A stretch of DNA of 64,000 nucleotides from positions 1 through 64,000 of the forward strand of contig CALRQL020000002.1 in the NCBI GenBank assembly GCA_943370295.1, in the 5' to 3' direction. The stretch is from SB11 sp943370295 (GTDB taxonomy: Bacteria; Bacteroidota; Bacteroidia; UBA8524). Shown here piece after piece: positions 45,506 through 53,795 of this stretch. The stretch's first letter is position 1; each line of letters begins with the position of its first letter. Made by a program: the position numbers and the translations under genes. A model generated the notes under the pieces. That model did no database searches. It was not told the DNA's origin and saw only the letters and a program-made list of their open reading frames with translations.

Positions 45506-46921
45506 ATGTACGAATCTCCCATAAGAGAACCGCTTGTAACAGGAGGAAAAACGGCCGCTGATGTAACCCGCGACATTTGCCGCCCAATGGAAAACAAGCC
45601 CACCAAAGCCTGGTGGATAGGTTTCATCATTTCGGTATTTTGTTTAGGGCTGCTGCTTTGGAATTTGTGGACATCATCAACACAAGGTTTAGGCTTGTGG
45701 GGTATCAACAAAACCGTAGGCTGGGCTTGGGATATCACCAACTTCGTGTTTTGGGTGGGTATCGGTCACGCCGGAACCCTGATTTCAGCAATCCTTTTGC
45801 TGTTCCGCCAAAAATGGAGGATGTCTATCAACCGTTCGGCTGAAGCGATGACCATTTTTGCGGTAATGTGCGCCGCCATATTCCCTTTGTTTCACATGGG
45901 TAGGGTATGGATTGGACCTTACTGGGCGCTACCAATGCCTAACGCATTTGGTTCGTTGTGGGTAAACTTTAACTCACCATTGCTTTGGGACGTATTTGCG
46001 ATATCAACTTACTTCTCAGTATCATTATTGTTTTGGTACTTGGGTTTGATTCCTGATATTGCTTCAGTACGTGACCGTGCTACTACCAAAGTTCGTAAAT
46101 TCATGTATCACTTCTTTGCAATGGGCTGGGACGGTTCAGTACGTACTTGGGCACGTTACGAAGTTGTATCGTTGATTTTGGCAGGTATTTCAACTCCACT
46201 GGTACTTTCGGTGCACACCATTGTATCTATGGACTTTGCTACCTCAATAGTTCCCGGATGGCACACTACCATCTTCCCGCCATATTTCGTTGCGGGTGCT
46301 ATCTTCTCTGGTTTCGGTATGGTGTTAACGCTGTTGGTTATTGCCCGTAAGGTAATGAACTACGAAAACTACATCACATCGGGTCACTTAGAAGCAATGT
46401 GTAAAATCGTAATGCTTACCGGTTCTATGGTAGGTTTGGCATACATTACTGAGTTCTTTATCGCTTGGTACTCTGGTGTAAACTATGAGCAGTATGCGTT
46501 TCTTAACCGTATGAGCGGTGAATATTGGTGGGCTTACTGGAGTATGATGACTTGTAACCTTATTGCCCCTCAGGTATTTTGGATTAAATGGGCACGTACT
46601 ACTCCTTGGTTCATTTTCGTAATGTCAATCATTGTAAACATCGGTATGTGGTTTGAGCGTTTTGTAATTATCGTAACCTCACTACACCGTGATTACCTAC
46701 CCTCAAGCTGGGTTATGTATTATCCAACCCCTACAGAGGTAGGTATATTTGTGGGTTCATTCGGTTTGTTCTTTACCTTCTTCTTCTTGTTCTGCAGGTT
46801 CCTGCCTGTAATTAACATGGCTGAGGTAAAATCAATCCTTCCTCACAAACACCATGATGATGAACATGGACATGATAACCACGGTCATAGCCACGACCAC
46901 AATCATAACGATAACCACTAA
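45506..46921 (+). CDS. actC: Alternative complex III subunit ActC (NrfD/PsrC family)
   Basis: A 471-residue integral membrane protein with about ten helices of the NrfD/PsrC fold. Recognisable parts are KAWWIGFIISVFCLGLLL (first helix), WVGIGHAGTLISAILLLFR (second), VHTIVSMDFATSIVPGWH and RLLPVI-like end. It is one of the two quinone-interacting membrane subunits, with ActF. The last 30 residues are a His/Asp-rich tail (HKHHDDEHGHDNHGHSH) that could bind metal but is probably dispensable. It starts 45 bases after actB, and actD follows after 21 bases. Confidence 0.94.
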   Translation: MYESPIREPLVTGGKTAADVTRDICRPMENKPTKAWWIGFIISVFCLGLLLWNLWTSSTQGLGLWGINKTVGWAWDITNFVFWVGIGHAGTLISAILLLFRQKWRMSINRSAEAMTIFAVMCAAIFPLFHMGRVWIGPYWALPMPNAFGSLWVNFNSPLLWDVFAISTYFSVSLLFWYLGLIPDIASVRDRATTKVRKFMYHFFAMGWDGSVRTWARYEVVSLILAGISTPLVLSVHTIVSMDFATSIVPGWHTTIFPPYFVAGAIFSGFGMVLTLLVIARKVMNYENYITSGHLEAMCKIVMLTGSMVGLAYITEFFIAWYSGVNYEQYAFLNRMSGEYWWAYWSMMTCNLIAPQVFWIKWARTTPWFIFVMSIIVNIGMWFERFVIIVTSLHRDYLPSSWVMYYPTPTEVGIFVGSFGLFFTFFFLFCRFLPVINMAEVKSILPHKHHDDEHGHDNHGHSHDHNHNDNH

Positions 46922-46942
46922 TAACGAAATTTTTAGTAAGCG

Positions 46943-47479
46943 ATGAGCAATAAAACCAATAATATGCTTTACGGTATCTACGATGATGCCGACCAATTCC
47001 TGAAATCAGCTTACAAGATGAAGGAAATGGGTGTGCCTGTTGAAGATTGCTATACCCCGCACCCTGTGCACGGTATCGAAAAGGCAATGGGCATTAAGCG
47101 TACCCGTCTTACAATCGCCGCATTTTTATGCGGTCTTACAGGAACCATATCAGCAGTAACGCTTGAAATGTACACCAACATTTTTGATTGGCCAATGAAT
47201 ATAGGCGGTAAACCTAACGGTGGTTATGTACCAGCCTTTATTCCTGTTACATTTGAGCTTACCGTGTTGTTTACAGCGTTTGGTATGATGATATTGTTTT
47301 TTTACCGTAATAGGATGGTACACGGTCAACGTGAGAAATTGGTTGACCTTCGCCAAACCGACGATTTATATATCATAGCCATTAATATGGACGAACAACA
47401 CCACAGCCGTGAAGAACTTAGTGGTGTGTTGATGCAAAATGGTGCTATTGAAACAAGGGAGAAAGGAGTAAGCAAATGA
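46943..47479 (+). CDS. actD: Alternative complex III subunit ActD (DUF3341)
   Basis: A 178-residue membrane protein of the DUF3341/ActD family: a soluble N-terminus (LYGIYDDADQFLKSA, CYTPHPVHGIEKAMGIKRTR) and two helices at about 50-70 and 100-120 (IAAFLCGLTGTISAVTLEM, FTAFGMMILFFYRNRM). It packs against the ActC/ActF core and has no cofactor. The ATGA overlap with actE shows translational coupling. Confidence 0.94.
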   Translation: MSNKTNNMLYGIYDDADQFLKSAYKMKEMGVPVEDCYTPHPVHGIEKAMGIKRTRLTIAAFLCGLTGTISAVTLEMYTNIFDWPMNIGGKPNGGYVPAFIPVTFELTVLFTAFGMMILFFYRNRMVHGQREKLVDLRQTDDLYIIAINMDEQHHSREELSGVLMQNGAIETREKGVSK

Positions 47480-48120
47480 CAAAGAATATATTAAAGCTGA
47501 TACTACCCGCCATGGCTGCAGCAGTAATGTTGCAAAGCTGCGGTGTAGCAGGCGGTGATGACCCCGGTGTTGAATATGCGCCTGATATGTATGTATCAAA
47601 AGGGTACGAGCCTATGAGCCAGTTGGAAAGCAAGCAGTACCAATTACTTACTGTGAGCGGAAAGACTGTGATGCTTACCAAAGATGGTAAAACCATGCGC
47701 GAACCTGTTAAGGGTTCTATCCCTCGTGATTTAGATTTTGAAGCAGGCCATGTATTAATAAACAACTTTTTGTGGATGCAATATCCTTATGCCAATTCTA
47801 TCGGCGGTAAAGATTCAGCATCAAAAATGTTGCAAAATCCTATCCAGTTAACAGAAAAAGCACTTGCCAATGGTAAAAGGCTTTATAACATTAACTGTGC
47901 TCCTTGCCATGGTGTTGATGGCTTAGGAAAAGGTCCTGTGGCTGCCAAAGTTGCCGGTATACCTTCATACAAATCAGCAAGGATACTTAACCTTGCAGAT
48001 GGCGGAGCTTACCACACTCTTACTTATGGTTTGAACAATATGGGTTCTTATGCCTCAGTTCTTACCCCCCAACAACGTTGGGAAGTTATCCATTACATTA
48101 ATTACTTAAAAACTAACTAA
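47476..48120 (+). CDS. actE: Alternative complex III subunit ActE, monoheme cytochrome c lipoprotein
   Basis: A 214-residue lipoprotein (lipobox LQSC, Cys22) with one heme site CAPCH (C141-H145) in a class I cytochrome c fold ending near residue 214 (ERWE-like PQQRWEVIHYINYL). The Met ligand is probably in NMGSYASV. It is the exit cytochrome or anchor for the ActA heme chain on the periplasmic side. Its start overlaps the stop of actD. Confidence 0.93.
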   Translation: MTKNILKLILPAMAAAVMLQSCGVAGGDDPGVEYAPDMYVSKGYEPMSQLESKQYQLLTVSGKTVMLTKDGKTMREPVKGSIPRDLDFEAGHVLINNFLWMQYPYANSIGGKDSASKMLQNPIQLTEKALANGKRLYNINCAPCHGVDGLGKGPVAAKVAGIPSYKSARILNLADGGAYHTLTYGLNNMGSYASVLTPQQRWEVIHYINYLKTN

Positions 48121-48125
48121 CCGCA

Positions 48126-49436
48126 ATGGCACATACCGAAAATATACAATTAGCTGACGAAAGATATGTGATGAGCAGCCGCACCAAAATGTGGGTGATG
48201 GTGCTTATTGCAGTGGGCCTTGTGCTTACGGTGGCAGGCATTATTATGCACAAAAGCGGTGCAAGCAGCCACGATGCACACCATGCGGCATTAGTATCGG
48301 CAGGTCATGAGACCGGACATGCTGATGCGCACCACGGACCATCATGGACTGCTCGTATTTGGAGCAACTTGCTTATTAACAGTTGGTTCTTTTTCTTGAT
48401 TTCTATTATGGGTACTTTCTTTGTAGCTGTAAACTATCTTGCTGAGGCAGGTTGGTCAGCTTCAATCAAACGTATCCCCGAAGCTATGGGCGCTTACCTG
48501 CCTGTAGCCTTGATAACTCTTTTGGCCACTGCAATTTTTGGGGCAAAAGAATTGTATCATTGGATGCACGAAGGGGTAACAGACCCTAACAGCCCAAACT
48601 ACGACTCTATTATTGCCGGTAAATCAGCGTTTCTTAACGGTGGTTTCCTTTACGGCGGTATTGTTGTAATTGTTGGGTTGTTTATTTTGTTTACTTACCT
48701 TATTCGTAAGAATTCTTTAAAAGAGGATGAAGTTGGCGGTTTGAAACACTTCAATAAATCGTTCCGCGTTTCAGCAACGTTCACTTTCATCTTTGCTTTC
48801 GCATTCTCAATACTAACATGGTTATTGGTAATGTCGGTAGATGCTCACTGGTTCTCAACCATCTATTCTGTATACAACTTCGCTACCGGATTCGTATCGG
48901 GTATGGCTGTACTTACTTTAATCGTATTGTTCCTTAAATCACAAGGTTACTTAAACATTGTGAACGAAGAACATTTGCACGATTTAGGTAAATATATGTT
49001 TGCCTTCAGTATATTCTGGACTTACATCTGGTTGGCTCAGTACTTATTGATTTGGTACGCAAACATTCCTGAAGAAGTTACCTATTACAATGCTCGTTTT
49101 GATGGGCCTTACAGCACTCATTTCTGGTTTAACCTTGCTATATGCTTTTTCTTCCCGTTCCTTTGGTTCATGTCTCGCGGTAACAAACGCAGCACTGTTC
49201 CTTTGGTGATTGGTGCATCAGTTATCTTGGTGGGTCACTGGAGTGATGTTTACATATTGGTTACTCCCGGAGTGATGAAAGAAAACGCTCACTTTGGTTT
49301 ACTTGAAATAGGTATGCCGATATTGTTTGCCGGTATCTACATCTTTATGGTATTAAGCGCTTTGGGTAAAGCAAACCTATTCCCCAAAAACCACCCATAC
49401 CTGAAAGAGAGCATTTTGCACGAAACTGGTCCTTAA
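48126..49436 (+). CDS. actF: Alternative complex III subunit ActF (quinol:cytochrome c oxidoreductase quinone-binding subunit 2)
   Basis: A 436-residue polytopic membrane protein with about ten helices, paralogous to ActC. The first helix is MWVMVLIAVGLVLTVAGIIM. Others include NSWFFFLISIMGTFFVAVNYL, FAFAFSILTWLLVMSVDAHWF and YMFAFSIFWTYIWLAQYLLI. The SVDAHWFST stretch is typical of ActF. It completes the quinol-oxidising complex. It is the last gene of the operon and is closed by the terminator at 49472. No cytochrome oxidase genes follow, although many Bacteroidota place coxB and coxA here. Confidence 0.93.
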   Translation: MAHTENIQLADERYVMSSRTKMWVMVLIAVGLVLTVAGIIMHKSGASSHDAHHAALVSAGHETGHADAHHGPSWTARIWSNLLINSWFFFLISIMGTFFVAVNYLAEAGWSASIKRIPEAMGAYLPVALITLLATAIFGAKELYHWMHEGVTDPNSPNYDSIIAGKSAFLNGGFLYGGIVVIVGLFILFTYLIRKNSLKEDEVGGLKHFNKSFRVSATFTFIFAFAFSILTWLLVMSVDAHWFSTIYSVYNFATGFVSGMAVLTLIVLFLKSQGYLNIVNEEHLHDLGKYMFAFSIFWTYIWLAQYLLIWYANIPEEVTYYNARFDGPYSTHFWFNLAICFFFPFLWFMSRGNKRSTVPLVIGASVILVGHWSDVYILVTPGVMKENAHFGLLEIGMPILFAGIYIFMVLSALGKANLFPKNHPYLKESILHETGP

Positions 49437-49471
49437 TAGAAACAGAGAATACTTAGTATAAAGTACTTATT

Positions 49472-49499
49472 AAAAAGGCACGCATTGCGTGCCTTTTTT
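49472..49499 (+). terminator. Intrinsic terminator of the alternative complex III operon
   Basis: AAAAAGGCACGCA (49472-49484) pairs with TGCGTGCCTTTTT (49486-49498) around one base, ending in TTTTTT. The rest of the gap to 49689 shows no gene I can support. Confidence 0.9.
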
Positions 49500-49689
49500 G
49501 TTTAGTAGCGGGATGAAGATGGATGTTGATTGAAGATGTTGTGGCAATTGTGTTATTGCAAGTGGATAAATAAGTAAGGATGTGCAAATCCAATTTGCCC
49601 AAGATTAGGCAAGTATTGTTAATGGGAATAGCGATGCTATAGCCCAAAGGCTGCAAGAGTTTGTTAGGTAAGTGGGTGAAGAAAGAAAA

Positions 49690-50061
49690 CTATTGGATAA
49701 TGCGTTTAGTAGAGAAAGAGTTGTCGCACATTTCAGGTACTACCACTGCATTTGATAATGCTTGAGAAACAGATGATGCGATAAATTTAAAACTGAAATC
49801 AACAGCAGTATCGCTAAATGCTCTTTCGTTAACAACAAATCTAAGTTTATAAATGCTGCCGGTTTTATCCAGTTGCACGCTAACGGCTTTGTCTTCCGTA
49901 AAATAACCGGTTTCTTGTATTTTATTTCCTGCCTTATCAGCTTCTTCTGCGGTGATGTTATTGGTGTAATACAGCTCGCCTTTTCCAAAAACTTTTTTAT
50001 CACCGTAATTATTACAGGCGGTTAGCAACAAGGTTGTGAAACCGATAAAAAGGTACTTCAT
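49690..50061 (-). CDS. Hypothetical lipoprotein
   Basis: A 123-residue predicted lipoprotein starting MKYLFIGFTTLLLTACNN, with lipobox LLTAC (Cys16) and then NNYGDKKVFGKGELYYTNNI. I start at the ATG at 50059-50061 because it begins the hydrophobic leader; the open frame extends 12 codons upstream without family-like sequence. The body is beta-like (YYTNNITAEEADKAGNKI, SIYKLRFVVNERAF). It resembles short lipoproteins scattered through Bacteroidota but I recognise no named family. It stands alone between the ActF terminator and a methyltransferase gene. Function unknown. Confidence 0.7.
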   Translation of the reverse strand: MKYLFIGFTTLLLTACNNYGDKKVFGKGELYYTNNITAEEADKAGNKIQETGYFTEDKAVSVQLDKTGSIYKLRFVVNERAFSDTAVDFSFKFIASSVSQALSNAVVVPEMCDNSFSTKRIIQ

Positions 50062-50154
50062 GCTAGTAATTTGGCTTTGTTGGATATGGCACAGCAAAGT
50101 AAATCAAAAAGTAAGCAATAATGCAATGCCTTTACACGCAGTAAAAGCTTCTGA

Positions 50155-50769
50155 TTAGTGTTTGGTGAGCTTAAATACGTAATGATGTTTCCATGGGAAT
50201 CCGGGACGGATAAAACCCTCATAGGCAATGGTAAGACCTAAACGACCGAACAGTTGTTTGTAATATTTGTACGACCTAAAGTTGAGCGGCACAGGTACAC
50301 CCTCTTTCATTTTGTTCAGTATCCAATCTTCGGCCATTATATACAGTTTATCGGGCGTGTTGTGATACATTTCCTCTATAAGCAAAATGCTTCCACCCGG
50401 TTTTAGCGTACGAGCCAAATCGGCAAGGTAAAAATCAGGGTCGGGGGTATGGTGCATCACCGCTGATGCAATGGCAATATCAAACGTACCTTCTGCAAAA
50501 GGTAATTCTCCTACTTCACAAACCCTAAACTTTACACGGGGATTGTTTAGCAATTCACGGTCAAGGTTTTGGTCTTCAATTACATCTACCGCGGTTATTT
50601 GTACTTGCGGCATGGTTTCGGCCAATACCCTTGCCATGTACATATTACCCGCACCAAAATCAAGGATGTGAGCATTGGCAGGGGTAATAAGCGGAACCAG
50701 CTTTTGGGCGAGACGTTTTGAGCGGTTGAACGAAAGCTTTTTATAAAAACCTAAACTGGCTATAAACAT
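50155..50769 (-). CDS. Class I SAM-dependent methyltransferase
   Basis: A 204-residue enzyme with the Rossmann SAM fold: motif I LDFGAGNMYMARVLAE (35-50), motif II ITAVDVIED near 58 and motif IV AIASAVMHHTPD near 104, followed by LARTLKPGGSILLIEE. The substrate is unknown. It may belong to the Methyltransf_11 group. It is the closest minus-strand gene to the FAD oxidoreductase (77 bases away) but shows no clear functional link. Confidence 0.85.
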   Translation of the reverse strand: MFIASLGFYKKLSFNRSKRLAQKLVPLITPANAHILDFGAGNMYMARVLAETMPQVQITAVDVIEDQNLDRELLNNPRVKFRVCEVGELPFAEGTFDIAIASAVMHHTPDPDFYLADLARTLKPGGSILLIEEMYHNTPDKLYIMAEDWILNKMKEGVPVPLNFRSYKYYKQLFGRLGLTIAYEGFIRPGFPWKHHYVFKLTKH

Positions 50770-50846
50770 TATGAGTTGCTACTATTTTATGTTGGCTGTT
50801 TGTGCGCTGCGCGAAAATAAACAAAAAGATGAAGGGTAGTGGTGCT

Positions 50847-51977
50847 CTATTCAAGTAGCAGCAAGGCTAACTTTTCGCCCGTAGTACTGCCCAATGCTAC
50901 GCCCATGCCGTTACAACCGAATCCTACCGCTATGCTATCAGTAATTTTTTTGATAATGGGTTTTTTATCAGTTGTAAAACCCATTATGCCCTGCCACACG
51001 CGGTCTATTTCGTACGATTGCCCGGGCAAAATAACCTCATCAATAAAATCCTTTAATTCATTAATTATATACTCATTGCGTTCATACAACGTAGTGGTTT
51101 CAGTTTCAAAATCAAGATTGCGTCCGCCACCAAATAATAGCCTGTCACCAAAATCTCTGAAATAAAAATACCCTTCTTCAAAATGGAATGTGCCTTTAAA
51201 CTTAAGGTTATCAATAGGTTTAGTAATCAACACTTGCCCCCGTCCGGGTGTTATTCCCAAATCAGGTAAAAAATCACCCGTAAAAGCATTGGTACACAAG
51301 GCAAGCTTATCGCATACAAACTCAATATTTTCGTTCAATTGGCGGTGGTTCACAAAAACACTCACCCCGTTTTCGGTTTCATCAAACTCAATCACCTCGG
51401 CACCGGTAATAATTTTAATTCCTAAAGTGGTAGCATAGGCCGCCAGCGATTGCATCATCAAGCCGGTATCTATCTGCCCCTCAAGTGGTGTGTATATCAA
51501 GTGCTTGGTGTTTCCAAAGCCCAGTGTGGTTAGCTCACTTGTTTTATCATAAAATACCTGACTATTGAAATAGGGATATAATACTTGGTTTAGGTGCTCA
51601 ATAGTGGCAAGGTCAAAGCTGTTATCATCTGCAAAAATCAATTCATATCCCCCGTTTTGCTGATAGCCAATATTATTGTCGCCCAATCGGGCACGTAGTT
51701 TATCCAAACCGTTTTTGCGGTTAAGGGCTATTTGTGCCACGGTTTCAGTATCGGATAACTTAATGTCCGAAAGCATTTCGCAAGCTTTTACGAAACAGGC
51801 AAACCCTGCATTTTTGGTGCTTGCTCCGGTAGGAAATATGCCCCTTTCAAGCACTAATACCGTTTTCTGCGGATTGAGTTCTTTTATCGAACAGGCGGTT
51901 GATAAGCCTGTGATACCGCCCCCTATGATGATAATGTCATAACGGGTAAATGAATTTTTTTCCCAAAAACTAATCAT
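50847..51977 (-). CDS. FAD-dependent oxidoreductase, DAO family
   Basis: A 376-residue flavoenzyme of the D-amino-acid-oxidase/glycine-oxidase type. The N-terminal FAD motif is IIIIGGGITGLSTACSI (15-31) with VLVLERGIFPTGASTKNAGF following. The middle binds substrate, and the second FAD segment is near the C-terminus (VGFGCNGMGVALGSTTGEKLA). Such enzymes deaminate amino acids or oxidise amine substrates; the substrate is unknown. It is divergent from the phytanoyl-CoA dioxygenase-like gene, sharing a 77-base gap, which suggests joint control. Confidence 0.85.
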   Translation of the reverse strand: MISFWEKNSFTRYDIIIIGGGITGLSTACSIKELNPQKTVLVLERGIFPTGASTKNAGFACFVKACEMLSDIKLSDTETVAQIALNRKNGLDKLRARLGDNNIGYQQNGGYELIFADDNSFDLATIEHLNQVLYPYFNSQVFYDKTSELTTLGFGNTKHLIYTPLEGQIDTGLMMQSLAAYATTLGIKIITGAEVIEFDETENGVSVFVNHRQLNENIEFVCDKLALCTNAFTGDFLPDLGITPGRGQVLITKPIDNLKFKGTFHFEEGYFYFRDFGDRLLFGGGRNLDFETETTTLYERNEYIINELKDFIDEVILPGQSYEIDRVWQGIMGFTTDKKPIIKKITDSIAVGFGCNGMGVALGSTTGEKLALLLLE

Positions 51978-52033
51978 TGCTTACCAAATTCAATATTCAA
52001 TGATAATACTTTCCATCTGTTTTATGTTTTGTA

Positions 52034-52041
52034 TAGATTTG
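52034..52041 (+). promoter_or_regulatory. Candidate -7 box of the phytanoyl-CoA dioxygenase-like gene
   Basis: TAGATTTG matches TAnnTTTG, 13 bases above the ATG at 52055. A -33 TTTG is absent at the expected distance. Confidence 0.35.
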
Positions 52042-52054
52042 GCAAAACTATTTT

Positions 52055-53077
52055 ATGGATACTGCTATAACACTTGCATCAAAAACCGATACCGGCCGGC
52101 TGGGTATTATGTTTATTAAAAGATATTGGGAAAAGCAACGGGCTATTCTTTCAAGAGCAATTAAAAATGCTGCTTATGCTGATGAGTGGAGTATTGACAA
52201 AAGTTTGCTAGCCGTATTAGGTGTGGGGGAGGAGCAGGTATTGCGTTTTCTTTTTATGGGCAACCCAACGTTTACCGAGTTTGAAGACTGGGTATTGACT
52301 GTGAATGCGGGTAGTTTGGATACTGAAAAAATTGCTGCATTTAATGATTACATAGAGCATGGCGAAAATCCGCAACCCTTGGGCGACGATACAGAAAAGG
52401 TTTTGAGTGATGAAGAGTTGGCTTTTTGGGATGAAAACGGGTATGTGATAGTGCGTAATGCGGTAGATATACAAGCGTGCAAAGAGGCTACCGATGCAAT
52501 TTGCAAGCACATTGGAGTGGATTTGAACGACCCGGATACGTGGTACGAGGGCTTAAATAAATCAGGGATAATGGTGCAGTTGTGGCAACACAAGGCTTTA
52601 GAACAGAACCGAAGGGCAAAGCGGGTGCGGGATGCTTTTAGGCAGGTTTGGAAACGTTCAGACGTGTATGTGAATACGGATAGGGGTGGTTTTAATCCCC
52701 CAGAAACGGATAGGTATAAATTTCAAGGTTCGCCGCTGCATTGGGATGTGAGTCTTGTGCAGCCCATACCGTTTGGCACTCAGGGTATTTTATACTTAAC
52801 TGATACGGCTGAAAACCAAGGGGCATTTACCTTAGTGCCCGGATTTCATACTAAAATTAGCGAATGGTTGCAAGGATTACCCCTTGGAGCCAACCCCAGA
52901 AATGAGAATTTATATGCGCTTGGTACAAAACCAATAGCAGCAAATGCCGGCGATTTGATAATATGGCACCACGCATTACCGCACGGGGCAAGTCCTAATA
53001 CATCAACATTGCCCAGGGTAGTGCAATATATGAACTACAAACCGGTAGCAATGAAAATACAAGAAGAGTGGCTGTGA
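52055..53077 (+). CDS. Phytanoyl-CoA dioxygenase (PhyH)-like protein
   Basis: A 340-residue member of the Fe(II)/2-oxoglutarate-dependent PhyH family. The metal ligands are visible in LHWDVSLVQP (His-x-Asp) and WHHALPHGASPN (distal His), with the jelly-roll strands GILYLTDTAENQGAFTLVPGFH between them. The N-terminal 120 residues are helical and less conserved. It hydroxylates an unknown small molecule. It ends 8 bases before the convergent Rieske-like gene. Confidence 0.87.
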   Translation: MDTAITLASKTDTGRLGIMFIKRYWEKQRAILSRAIKNAAYADEWSIDKSLLAVLGVGEEQVLRFLFMGNPTFTEFEDWVLTVNAGSLDTEKIAAFNDYIEHGENPQPLGDDTEKVLSDEELAFWDENGYVIVRNAVDIQACKEATDAICKHIGVDLNDPDTWYEGLNKSGIMVQLWQHKALEQNRRAKRVRDAFRQVWKRSDVYVNTDRGGFNPPETDRYKFQGSPLHWDVSLVQPIPFGTQGILYLTDTAENQGAFTLVPGFHTKISEWLQGLPLGANPRNENLYALGTKPIAANAGDLIIWHHALPHGASPNTSTLPRVVQYMNYKPVAMKIQEEWL

Positions 53078-53085
53078 CCGCTGTA

Positions 53086-53574
53086 TTAGTTGGTTACGTA
53101 CAAAAAGCTGCCGCTTTGTGATACACGGTAGTTTTTTAATGAAAAACGTGAAGGCCCGCTGATTAATATTCCGCCCTCCAGCGCATAGTGAGAGTTGCAG
53201 CAAGGCACCCAAGTGGTATCGCTTTGCGATTTGTACGAACCGCAACGGGCAAATACTCCATTGTTTTCAACCGTTACTTTTGCACAACTATCCCCGGGTT
53301 GGTAGGGGCAATTACGTTCAAGGGCATAAAAGTTATCGTCGTAGTGGTGGTATATAATCAATCCCTTAACGCCGCCGTTTTCATACACCCAATTTCCTTG
53401 GGCTTGCAGTGGCAGGTATTGGGGTAAATTAAGGTTAATAGTAACATTCACCGGCACATTGGGCACATCGTTTTGTGCCTGCCCGTTATCTTTTTTACAC
53501 TGCGCTAATAAAAAAACAATGGCGATTGCCATTATTGCCAACGAAGCGAACTTGAATAATCTACCTAAAGTCAT
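53086..53574 (-). CDS. Rieske-like lipoprotein with altered cluster ligands
   Basis: A 162-residue lipoprotein (lipobox LLAQC, Cys26). The body, from VNVTINLNLPQY, belongs to a lipoprotein family common in Bacteroidota, with a Rieske-like fold ending FSLKNYRVSQSGSFLYVTN. In the place of box I there is C89-P-Y91, where a Rieske protein would have Cys-x-His, and box II could be C126-N-S-H129. So one histidine ligand is lost and [2Fe-2S] binding is unlikely. I start at the ATG at 53572-53574; the frame is open 19 codons further upstream. The function of the family is not known. Confidence 0.75.
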   Translation of the reverse strand: MTLGRLFKFASLAIMAIAIVFLLAQCKKDNGQAQNDVPNVPVNVTINLNLPQYLPLQAQGNWVYENGGVKGLIIYHHYDDNFYALERNCPYQPGDSCAKVTVENNGVFARCGSYKSQSDTTWVPCCNSHYALEGGILISGPSRFSLKNYRVSQSGSFLYVTN

Positions 53575-53647
53575 CATCACAATAAACGAAGTAATAAATA
53601 CAAATGTTGCTGTTTTTGAGGCTAAAACCAAAACAAAGCAAATAAGG

Positions 53648-53678
53648 TTTGCACATTTGGCAAATAGCGTTAATTTTG
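53648..53678 (+). promoter_or_regulatory. Promoter of tRNA-Cys with both Bacteroidota elements
   Basis: TTTG at 53648-53651 and TAATTTTG at 53671-53678 are separated by 19 bases, matching the phylum's -33/-7 arrangement. The tRNA begins 17 bases downstream. Confidence 0.65.
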
Positions 53679-53694
53679 CACTCCTGTTTAAAAA

Positions 53695-53765
53695 GGTCTC
53701 ATGGCCGAGTGGCTAGGCACGGGTCTGCAAAACCCTTTACGGCGGTTCGAATCCGCCTGAGACCT
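53695..53765 (+). tRNA. tRNA-Cys (anticodon GCA)
   Basis: The acceptor arm is GGTCTCA (53695-53701) with TGAGACC (53758-53764) and discriminator T at 53765. The D arm is GCC/GGC, the anticodon loop CTGCAAA with anticodon GCA at 53727-53729, and the T arm is GGCGG/CCGCC around TTCGAAT. The outermost anticodon-stem pair is a C/T mismatch. CCA is not encoded. A promoter with both elements lies just upstream, and the MBL gene starts 30 bases after the 3' end, so tRNA processing would also release the mRNA. Confidence 0.95.
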
Positions 53766-53795
53766 CAAATCCCAATCATTAAAGCAGCTTCACCC

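Noticed and set aside
49453..49656. 67-residue minus-strand frame after the ActF terminator
   Set aside because: It overlaps the terminator hairpin, has no family resemblance and lies in non-coding sequence.
53649..53795. Extension of the MBL-hydrolase frame upstream through the tRNA
   Set aside because: The frame crosses the whole tRNA-Cys gene and its promoter; the TTG at 53796 begins the family sequence.
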